Positions 57,718 to 64,000 of a DNA stretch of 64,000 nt are shown piece by piece. This DNA comes from Candidatus Borkfalkia faecavium (GTDB lineage Bacteria; Bacillota; Clostridia; Christensenellales; Borkfalkiaceae), in the NCBI GenBank assembly GCA_019114755.1, contig DXEW01000004.1, positions 1-64,000 of the forward strand, given 5' to 3'. The translations under genes were made by a program, and so were the position numbers. The notes below the pieces were generated by a model that was given only the letters and a program-made list of their open reading frames with translations, did no database searches and was not told the DNA's origin. Position 1 is the stretch's first letter; the number at the start of each line of letters is the position of its first letter.

Positions 57718-59061
57718 ATGCGAAAAATTCGAATGACCCCCGTGCGCCTGTTGGTGCTGGGATTTTTGGCCATCATCGCCGCGGGCACCTGCCTGCTGCT
57801 GCTGCCCGTATCCACCCGCTCGGGCGAAAGCCCCGCCTTTATGGACGCCCTGTTCACCGCCGTCACCTCGACCTGCGTGACGGGGCTGGTGACGCAGGAC
57901 ACCTACTCGCACTGGTCCACCTTCGGGCATGTGGTCATCCTCGTGCTCATCCAGACGGGCGGTATCGGCTTTATGACGGTGGTGTTCGCCCTGTGGAAGC
58001 TGGGCGGCAAAAAGATCAGCTTAAAAGAGCGCGCCTTCATGCAGGAATCGGTCGCCGCGCCCAACCTTTCGGGCATGGTCAAGCTGACGGGCACCATCCT
58101 CTTGGGCACCTTTTTGTTTGAAGGCCTGGGCGCCTTTGTGATGTGCTTCCGCTTTGTTCCCGACTTCGGCTGGGGCAGGGGGATCTGGATGTCGGTATTC
58201 ACGGCGGTTTCCGCCTTCTGCAACGCGGGCATCGACCTGATGGGCATCAAGGGCGAACCCTTCGCCTCCATGACCTCGTATTCGGGCGACCCCGTCATCT
58301 GCCTCACCATCCCCATCCTCATCCTCGTGGGCGGCCTCGGCTTTTTTGTGTGGCAGGATATCAAGAACAACCGCTTCCATCTGCGCAAATACAGCCTGCA
58401 CACCAAACTGGTGCTGGTGACGACGGCGGTGCTGGTCGTCGTTCCCTGGGCGATCATGATCGTCGCCGAAAACGACTTGCCCTGGCAGGAGCGCATCCTC
58501 TCCACCTTCTTTACGGCGGTGACGCCGCGCACGGCGGGCTTCAACGTGCTGCCCCTTTCGGGCGCGGGAAGCGTGCGGCAGGTGACCATCTTTTTATCCA
58601 TCGTGCTGATGTTCATCGGCGGCTCGTCCGGCTCGACGGCGGGCGGCATCAAGACGAACACGCTGGCGGCGCTCGTGCTCTCCGTCGTATCGCTGCTGCG
58701 CGGCAAGCGCTCGGTAGAGTGCTTCGGCAGGCGGCTGGACGAAGAGAACGTGAAGAACGCGGCGCAGTTCGTCACCCTGTACCTGCTGTTCGCCATGCTG
58801 GGCGTCATCCTCATCTGCATCTTCGAGCAGGAAAACGCCCATGTAGACAGCCTGACGGCGGTGGTGTTTGAAGTGATATCGGCGCTGAGCACGGTCGGTC
58901 TGACGCTGGGCATCACGCCCTTTTTGAGTGTCGGTTCGGAACTGGTGCTGTCGGTGCTGATGTACCTCGGCCGCGTGGGCTGCATGACATTCATGCTGTC
59001 GCTGCGCACCCCTTCGGCACCCGCGGCGTCGCTGCCCCTGGAGCGCATCCGCATCGGCTAA
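57718..59061 (+). CDS. ktrB: Ktr/Trk potassium transporter membrane subunit
   Basis: A 447-residue protein; the ATG at 57718 follows GGGAG, and the longer open frame lies outside the family. Four pore loops with the selectivity-filter glycine region are visible: TSTCVTGLV, SAFCNAGIDL, TPRTAGFNV and SALSTVGLTL. These are KtrB features. It moves potassium (with sodium) through the membrane under control of the RCK protein encoded next. Confidence 0.95.
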   Translation: MRKIRMTPVRLLVLGFLAIIAAGTCLLLLPVSTRSGESPAFMDALFTAVTSTCVTGLVTQDTYSHWSTFGHVVILVLIQTGGIGFMTVVFALWKLGGKKISLKERAFMQESVAAPNLSGMVKLTGTILLGTFLFEGLGAFVMCFRFVPDFGWGRGIWMSVFTAVSAFCNAGIDLMGIKGEPFASMTSYSGDPVICLTIPILILVGGLGFFVWQDIKNNRFHLRKYSLHTKLVLVTTAVLVVVPWAIMIVAENDLPWQERILSTFFTAVTPRTAGFNVLPLSGAGSVRQVTIFLSIVLMFIGGSSGSTAGGIKTNTLAALVLSVVSLLRGKRSVECFGRRLDEENVKNAAQFVTLYLLFAMLGVILICIFEQENAHVDSLTAVVFEVISALSTVGLTLGITPFLSVGSELVLSVLMYLGRVGCMTFMLSLRTPSAPAASLPLERIRIG

Positions 59062-59171
59062 AATCTTTCGGACGGAAAGCGCTTCCCCCTTCCCCATTTC
59101 AATGAAAGAGCGGATACGCACAAGGCGCTTTCCGCTGCATCATAAAAATCTAAATATAATTTTGAGGAAAT

Positions 59172-59816
59172 ATGAAATCGATCTTGATCATCGGTCTCGG
59201 CAGGTTCGGGACGTACATGGCAAAAAAGTTCACGGAGCTGGGCAACCACGTGATGGTGCTCGACACGGATGAAGAGAAGGTCAACGAGATCCTTCCCTAT
59301 GTGACCAGCGCCCAGATCGGCGACGCCACCAAGACCGCCGTGCTGGACGGGCTGGGCATCGACAACTTCGACCTGTGCGCCGTGTGCATGGGCGAAAACT
59401 TTCAGGGCTCTTTGGAGGCGACTTCGCTCTTGAAAGAGGGGGGCGCGAAGTATGTGCTCTCGCGCGCTTCCACCGAGATCCAGGCGAAATTTTTGATGCG
59501 CAACGGCGCCGACGAGGTCATCTTCCCCGAAAAGCAGACGGCGGAACGGCTTGCCGTGCGCTACAGCGCCAACAACGTGTTCGACTATATCCAGCTCACC
59601 CCCGAATACGCCATCTACGAGATCCCCACGCCCCCTTCGTGGGCGGGCAAGACCATCCGCGACAAGGGCGTGCGCGCCAAGTACAACGTCAACATTTTGG
59701 GCACCAAGCGGGCAGGCACCCTGGTACCCAACCCCCCGCCCGACTATGTGTTCGCGGCGGGCGAGCGCATCATCGTCATGTGCCGCAAAGACGACATCGA
59801 AAAGCTGACCCATTAA
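59172..59816 (+). CDS. ktrA: Ktr/Trk potassium transporter regulatory subunit (RCK)
   Basis: A 214-residue cytoplasmic protein. The N-terminal Rossmann motif is IIGLGRFGTYMAKKFTELG with the adenine-binding D in MVLDTDEEKV; the C-terminal RCK_C domain starts near residue 135. It gates KtrB in response to ATP/ADP. GAGG precedes the ATG. It lies 110 bp after ktrB in the same unit. Confidence 0.95.
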   Translation: MKSILIIGLGRFGTYMAKKFTELGNHVMVLDTDEEKVNEILPYVTSAQIGDATKTAVLDGLGIDNFDLCAVCMGENFQGSLEATSLLKEGGAKYVLSRASTEIQAKFLMRNGADEVIFPEKQTAERLAVRYSANNVFDYIQLTPEYAIYEIPTPPSWAGKTIRDKGVRAKYNVNILGTKRAGTLVPNPPPDYVFAAGERIIVMCRKDDIEKLTH

Positions 59817-59929
59817 AAGGCCGGCGGTTGCGGGAATGAATTGAAAAAGCCGCGGCCGTTTTTGTGTGCGGCAAGGCGAAAAAAACCGCGCAAAAGCGCG
59901 GCGAGGAAATCGGGATCGACAGAAAACGC

Positions 59930-59975
59930 GGGCGGAGCCGAACGGCTCCGCCCGTATTATTTTTTTAATTTTATT
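59930..59975 (+). terminator. Terminator of ktrBA
   Basis: 10-bp perfect stem GGGCGGAGCC/GGCTCCGCCC (59930-59953), then GTATTATTTTTTTAATTTT. Confidence 0.88.
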
Positions 59976-60046
59976 ACCCGCGGCAAAAAGTGCGCCGCCT
60001 TTCCCGAATGCGGCGAGAGAGCGCGCAGCATTGCGCCGCCTTTCCC

Positions 60047-60688
60047 CTATACCGCCAGCGCGGAGAAGAGGGCGATGAAGAAGGCGACCATCCACAGCAC
60101 TGCGGGGATGAGGGCGACGATGTTGAGCACCAGCCCCGCCACGGCAAAGCCGTTGAGGCGGTACTCCGCATGTTTGGCAAGCCCCACCGCAGAGAGGAGG
60201 AGGCCTATCAGCGACAGCAAGAACCCGAACACCGGCACCCAGCTGAAAAACAGGCCGCAGATGCCGATGATCATGCCCGCCAGCCCCAAACCGTTGACGC
60301 GCTTGCCGCTGCCGCCCGCATAATAGACGGCGACGGGCTGCCCCGTGCGGTCTACGACCTGCACGGGCGTGCCGGGCATTTGGGCGGGGCCGCCCTGCGT
60401 TCCTGCCGCAGGCGGCATCGCTTCGCCCGGCGCAGCCCCGTTCGGCTGTCCGCTCCCCTGCCCGCACGGCTGTGCGGCGGCATTTAGCTGTCCGTCCGGC
60501 TGTTCGCTTGGCTGTACGGCGGGCGTTTGCGGCGCGGCCGTCTGCTCATTTTGCAGCGCGCCGCTTTGCGGCGCGGCCGCTTCCGCAGGGAGCGGTTGCT
60601 GCGCGGTTTCCGTTTGCAGGCGCACCCCGCAGCCGGGGCAATAAGCGGCGTCTTCGGGCAGGCGCGCCCCGCAATACTTACAATACAT
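60047..60688 (-). CDS. Zinc-ribbon protein with DUF4190-like membrane domain (array gene 5)
   Basis: A 213-residue protein. The N-terminal zinc ribbon CKYCG...CPGCG is followed by a long Pro/Gln/Ala-rich linker (30-125) and a C-terminal hydrophobic part with about three helices (GLAGMIIGICGLFFSW...). This last part resembles DUF4190. It is the last of five adjacent genes with similar N-termini, and the most divergent. The membrane part probably anchors the cytoplasmic zinc ribbon. Confidence 0.75.
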   Translation of the reverse strand: MYCKYCGARLPEDAAYCPGCGVRLQTETAQQPLPAEAAAPQSGALQNEQTAAPQTPAVQPSEQPDGQLNAAAQPCGQGSGQPNGAAPGEAMPPAAGTQGGPAQMPGTPVQVVDRTGQPVAVYYAGGSGKRVNGLGLAGMIIGICGLFFSWVPVFGFLLSLIGLLLSAVGLAKHAEYRLNGFAVAGLVLNIVALIPAVLWMVAFFIALFSALAV

Positions 60689-60691
60689 ACA

Positions 60692-61072
60692 TTACACTCC
60701 CATAAAAGACAGGGCCGAAAACGCCATCCGCGTTCCCTCGCGCATCGCCTCGCTGAAGGCGAACAGGCCGCAGATCACGAGGATGATGCAGACGAGCACC
60801 AGCAAAAAGTAGATGACGAAGCCGACCGCAGCTCCCCTGCCGCAGGAACGGGCGCGCAGGGGCGTATCGTCCTTCCACACCAAATAGAGGATGAGCCCGA
60901 TGACGGGAAGCAGAAAGCCCAAAAAGGCGTAGCCGAAGCTCGGCCTGTCGCTCGGGTCGGCGACGTCTTGCCGCTGCACGATCTGCACGGGCGATTCGCT
61001 TTGCGCCTTACCGCAGTTCGGGCAAATGTCTGCTCCTTCCGGCAGCATTTTCCCACAGTACTTACAAAACAT
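60692..61072 (-). CDS. Zinc-ribbon membrane protein (array gene 4)
   Basis: A 126-residue protein. CKYCG...CPNCG at the N-terminus, then a linker, then the shared core GFLLPVIGLILYLVWKD...RSCGRGA and a C-terminal hydrophobic segment. Only 3 nt separate it from the next gene, so they are co-translated. No enzyme motif is visible. Confidence 0.75.
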   Translation of the reverse strand: MFCKYCGKMLPEGADICPNCGKAQSESPVQIVQRQDVADPSDRPSFGYAFLGFLLPVIGLILYLVWKDDTPLRARSCGRGAAVGFVIYFLLVLVCIILVICGLFAFSEAMREGTRMAFSALSFMGV

Positions 61073-61087
61073 TCGCCCCCTCCTCCG

Positions 61088-61450
61088 CTATGCCGCGGCG
61101 ACGACGGGCAGACTCATGGCGGCGTTGACGATGCCGCACATGGCGATCATGGCCAGGATCCATACGACGACGTAGACCACGACGCCGACGAGCGCGCCCT
61201 TGCCGCACGAATGCGCGCGTTGGGGCAATTCGTCTTTCCACACCAGATAGAGGATGAGCCCTATCAGAGGGAAGAAGAAGCCGAGCACCGCAAAGCCGCC
61301 GCTGGGGGCATCCCGCGGGTCGGGCTCGTAGCGGCTGTACCGCTGCTGCGGCGGCGCGCTGTATTCCACCTTTTCTTGAAAGCTTTTGCCGCAGTGCGGG
61401 CAAAAAGTAGAGCCGTCCTGCACTTGCTTTCCGCAATACTTACAAAACAT
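61088..61450 (-). CDS. Zinc-ribbon membrane protein (array gene 3)
   Basis: A 120-residue paralogue: CKYCG...CPHCG, then PSGGFAVLGFFFPLIGLILY and VWKDELPQRAHSCGKGA, and a final hydrophobic helix. It is closest to array gene 1. Confidence 0.75.
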   Translation of the reverse strand: MFCKYCGKQVQDGSTFCPHCGKSFQEKVEYSAPPQQRYSRYEPDPRDAPSGGFAVLGFFFPLIGLILYLVWKDELPQRAHSCGKGALVGVVVYVVVWILAMIAMCGIVNAAMSLPVVAAA

Positions 61451-61513
61451 TTTTCATTCTCCCTGTAATGAATTTTTATGTCACCTTCCCGACCCTGCCG
61501 AGAGGATGACGCA

Positions 61514-61876
61514 TTACAACAGCGGTATGCGAATGGAGATATTCCATCCTACCGCCAAAGCCACAATGAACAGGATGATGCTGAGAACAAAACCTACGAT
61601 CACGCTGACCAACGCCCCCATCCCGCAGGAATGGGCACGCTGAGGCAGAAAATCTTTCCAAACGAGATAGAGGATAAGCCCCGCGAGAGGAAAGAAGAAA
61701 CACAAGAGCGCATAGCCGAAGCTGGGGCCGTCGCTGGGCAATACGATCACCCGCTTATTCTCCCCGCCTCCGCCGATAGGCCTTTTGGGCGGGGGAGCGG
61801 CGTTCAGGCTTCTGCCGCAGCTCGTGCAGAAGGTAGAGCCGTCTTGCAGCTCTTTTCCGCAAAATTTACACTTCAT
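61514..61876 (-). CDS. Zinc-ribbon membrane protein (array gene 2)
   Basis: A 120-residue paralogue with CKFCG...CTSCG, the core FFFPLAGLILYLVWKD and PQRAHSCGMGA. The second zinc pair is CTSCG, conserved in spacing. Confidence 0.75.
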   Translation of the reverse strand: MKCKFCGKELQDGSTFCTSCGRSLNAAPPPKRPIGGGGENKRVIVLPSDGPSFGYALLCFFFPLAGLILYLVWKDFLPQRAHSCGMGALVSVIVGFVLSIILFIVALAVGWNISIRIPLL

Positions 61877-61900
61877 ACCATTTCCCTCCTACAAAAAGTA

Positions 61901-62269
61901 TCAGACCCATGAAAGGCAGGCGAGCGCCGCGTATGCCCCGTGCATCCCTATGCCGATGGCGGCGATGACCGCGATGGCGATAAAGGTGAGCAGGACCAGC
62001 GAAGCGGAGACGATGACGGCCGTGAGCGCCCCCTTGCCGCAGGACTTTGCCCGCTGCGGCATGGTATCCTGCCACACGAGGAAGAGGATGAGCCCTACCA
62101 CGGGGAAAAAGAAGCCGAGCACCGCAAAGCCGCCGCTGGGCGCGTCGTTGGGATCGACGTACCTCTGCTGCGGGGGCGGAGCCTGCCGCTCCTCTTGCTG
62201 AGCGCTGCCGCAATACGGGCAAAAGCGCGCGTCTTCTTCGATCTGTTTTCCGCAATATCTGCAATACAT
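61901..62269 (-). CDS. Zinc-ribbon membrane protein (array gene 1)
   Basis: A 122-residue protein, the first gene of the array behind a consensus promoter. CRYCG...CPYCG, then APSGGFAVLGFFFPVVGLIL and VWQDTMPQRAKSCGKGA, and a C-terminal hydrophobic segment. The shared Cys in SCGKGA is at the inner end of the second helix. Confidence 0.75.
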   Translation of the reverse strand: MYCRYCGKQIEEDARFCPYCGSAQQEERQAPPPQQRYVDPNDAPSGGFAVLGFFFPVVGLILFLVWQDTMPQRAKSCGKGALTAVIVSASLVLLTFIAIAVIAAIGIGMHGAYAALACLSWV

Positions 62270-62314
62270 ACTTTTCTCCTTGCAAGCGGCGTTTGTTACG
62301 CGCTTGTCACATAT

Positions 62315-62343
62315 ATAGTATCACAAATAGGCGAAAATGTCAA
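62315..62343 (-). promoter_or_regulatory. Promoter of the zinc-ribbon array
   Basis: On the minus strand: perfect TTGACA (62338-62343), 17 bp, TACTAT (62315-62320), 46 nt upstream of array gene 1. Confidence 0.78.
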
Positions 62344-62546
62344 GGGAGATGAAAAAATTCTCCCTCTGCCTTTGATGCCTGTACACTATATTGACGCACC
62401 GGCGGGGCAAAAAGGCTCAAACCGGTTTGATTTTTCCGCATAAAAACGCCTCCCCGTATGGGAAGGCGAAAAACGGATGCGGCGGCAGTATACGTATGGG
62501 CGCGGTTCCACTCCCGTCATCCTTAGGAGCGGCAAGCGGAGGCGCG

Positions 62547-62576
62547 TCGCGCAGGCGGCGCATGACACACCGAGGG
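62547..62576 (+). repeat. 30-bp dispersed repeat, copy 2 (downstream of dus)
   Basis: Matches 4588-4617 with one mismatch, in the same orientation. A short GTCATCC/GGATGAC-type string lies 30 bp to its left, as in the REP-like cluster near 24.7 kb. Confidence 0.75.
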
Positions 62577-62618
62577 GGGAAAGGCAAGAGCCGGATGGGC
62601 GCCCCGCCGCAGCCTGCT

Positions 62619-63569
62619 TCACGCGGGGAAAATATCGCACAGCGCTTCGCGCAGGGCGGCGATGCTGTTGCAGGTGAACAGGCGCGCCTTGTGCTTTGCC
62701 GCCCCCCGCATCCCGTGCAGGTAAAAGGCGGTCATCTTGCGCATCTGCACCACCGTGAACCGTTCGCCGTAAAAAGGGAGCATATCGGCGATCTGCTCTT
62801 CGATGACGGCGCGGCGATCCCATTCCTCTTCCCCGCCCAAAATTTCGGCGAAGATGTGCGGGCTTGTCATGGCGGCGCGGGCGATCATCACCCCGTCGGC
62901 GCCCGTCTTATCCAGCATGGCCTCCGCGTCTTGGCGCGAAAAGATGCCGCCGTTGGCGATGACGGGGATAGATACCGCCCGCTTGGCGGCGGCGATCTGC
63001 TCAAAATCCGGCTCGCCTGCGTAGATCGCCTCGCGCGGCCGCCCGTGCACGGTGAGGGCGTCCGCGCCCGCGTCTTCACACAATTTGGCAAATTCGGCGG
63101 CGAGCGGCTCGCCCCGCTTGACGCCGATGCGGAACTTGACGGTGACCGCCTTGCCGCTGCGCTTGCAGGCGGAGACGACCGCCGCGGCTTTGGGGAAGTC
63201 TTCCAACAGGGCGCTGCCCTCGCCGTTTTTGACTACCTTGGGCATGGGGCAGCCCATGTTGAGATCGACGACGGGAAAATCTTTCAAATACTCGCTCTCG
63301 CACGCCTCGCGCAGGATGGCGGGGTCGCTGCCGAACAGCTGCGCCGCCGTCTGCTTCTCCCCTTCGCCCGTGTGCAGCAGCGCCGCCGTCGCCTCGCTCC
63401 TAAAGTGCAGGCCCTTGGCGCTGACCATTTCGGTAAAGCACAGCCCGGCGCCGAACTTGTAGCACTGTTTGCGGAAGGCGAAGTCGGTATAGCCCGCCAG
63501 CGGCGCCATCCACACGTTGTTTTTGACGGCGACGCCGCCGATATTGAGTGGCTCGCCTAACTTACTCAC
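62619..63569 (-). CDS. dus: tRNA-dihydrouridine synthase
   Basis: A 316-residue flavoenzyme that reduces uridines in the tRNA D loop. MAPLAGYTDFAFRK at the N-terminus, the catalytic cysteine in NMGCPMPKV, the lysine in KFRIGVKRG, VHGRPRE and IANGGIFS are all present. It uses a GTG start that overlaps the mazG stop by 8 nt, so translation is coupled. Confidence 0.95.
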   Translation of the reverse strand: MSKLGEPLNIGGVAVKNNVWMAPLAGYTDFAFRKQCYKFGAGLCFTEMVSAKGLHFRSEATAALLHTGEGEKQTAAQLFGSDPAILREACESEYLKDFPVVDLNMGCPMPKVVKNGEGSALLEDFPKAAAVVSACKRSGKAVTVKFRIGVKRGEPLAAEFAKLCEDAGADALTVHGRPREAIYAGEPDFEQIAAAKRAVSIPVIANGGIFSRQDAEAMLDKTGADGVMIARAAMTSPHIFAEILGGEEEWDRRAVIEEQIADMLPFYGERFTVVQMRKMTAFYLHGMRGAAKHKARLFTCNSIAALREALCDIFPA

Positions 63570-64000
63570 CGCGCTTTGCCCTCTCGTAATACGCCCACAG
63601 CTCGGAAGCGGGCAGATCCTGCATGCGCCTGCCTTCGGCGGCGATGAGCGCGTCGGTACGGCAGAAGCGGGCGATGAATTTATCGGTGGACTGCTGCAGC
63701 GCCTGCTCGCAGTCTGCCCCTGCCAACCTGCCGACGTTGGCGGCGGCGAACAACAGATCGCCCGCCTCTTCCGCGATGTGGGCGCCGTCCCCTTCCGCTG
63801 CCGCCGCCAACAGTTCGGAGAGTTCTTCCTTCACCTTTTCGGAAGCTTCGGCGGCATCTTTGAAGTCGTACCCGAACTTGGCGGCGCGCTTTGCCGCCTT
63901 CTGCGCCCGCATGACGGCGGGGAACACCTTGGGCACGTCTTTGACGGTGTCGGCGGGAGATCTCTGCCCTTTTTCCGCAGCCTTGTTCTTTTCCCACACC
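63562..64000 (-). CDS. mazG: MazG nucleotide pyrophosphohydrolase, C-terminal part
   Basis: The gene enters the window from the right, and only the last 146 codons are seen. The segment LWEKNKAAEK-like start, VPAVMRAQKAAKRAAKFGYDF, then EKVKEELSELLAA and EEAGDLLFAAANVGRL match the second MazG domain (EEx2E...ExxD metal-binding pattern). The family removes aberrant NTPs. The apparent start at the edge is an artefact of truncation. Confidence 0.88.
   Translation of the reverse strand, partial: VWEKNKAAEKGQRSPADTVKDVPKVFPAVMRAQKAAKRAAKFGYDFKDAAEASEKVKEELSELLAAAAEGDGAHIAEEAGDLLFAAANVGRLAGADCEQALQQSTDKFIARFCRTDALIAAEGRRMQDLPASELWAYYERAKRGE

Overview
This window is chromosomal DNA from a GC-rich anaerobic Bacillota, most likely a gut member of class Clostridia (a Christensenellales-like lineage is my guess and is not proven). 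The reasons are a complete Rnf complex, NfnAB, NADP-type GdhA, an ECF-type BioY, an ileS T-box leader, consensus sigma-A promoters (TTGACA-17-TATAAT/TAAAAT) and Shine-Dalgarno-led genes. Nothing marks it as phage or plasmid. Most of it is housekeeping and energy metabolism, but the intergenic DNA is unusually rich in short repeats.

Layout. 0-12 kb: the start of an acyl-CoA thioesterase, a siroheme-reductase-like Fe-S protein, uvrA and uvrB, an acyl-CoA synthetase, an MreB-like protein with maf, and a Ppx/GppA phosphatase. 12-20 kb: the rnfCDGEAB operon followed by a HAD phosphatase, then two half-length TauE/SafE transporters. RnfD carries an extra C-terminal region made of two FMN-binding-like repeats. 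20-24 kb: a 1212-residue lipoprotein with jelly-roll-like modules. 24-29.6 kb: bioY, birA with a BirA operator, a GH42 beta-galactosidase and galE. 29.6-37 kb: nfnB and nfnA, the tig-clpP-clpX proteostasis operon, and an XRE-type membrane regulator. 37-46.5 kb: rqcH, a polytopic membrane protein, gdhA, a small repeat protein divergent from a WYL regulator, malQ, and a small tail-anchored protein. 46.5-48.4 kb: a tRNA-Thr(CGU) locus crowded with partial copies of the tRNA, then an AbrB/PIN toxin-antitoxin pair. 48.4-56 kb: a second large surface protein, an RluA-type pseudouridine synthase, a methyltransferase and ileS with its T-box. 56-64 kb: a HEPN-CBS fusion protein, a nitrilase-fold protein lacking its catalytic residues, ktrB and ktrA, a tandem array of five zinc-ribbon membrane proteins, dus, and the end of mazG.

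How they fit together. Rnf (ferredoxin:NAD+, ion-pumping) and NfnAB (NADH plus ferredoxin to NADPH) link the redox pools, and GdhA uses NADPH to assimilate ammonium. GH42, GalE and MalQ feed galactosides and alpha-glucans into glycolysis. RqcH, trigger factor and ClpXP cover nascent-chain quality control. BioY and BirA handle biotin uptake, attachment and control.

Most noteworthy: the HEPN-CBS protein, the RnfD fusion, the scarred tRNA-Thr locus, the zinc-ribbon array, and several dispersed repeat families, one with heptamer-repeat arms around a conserved core and one a palindrome found four times.
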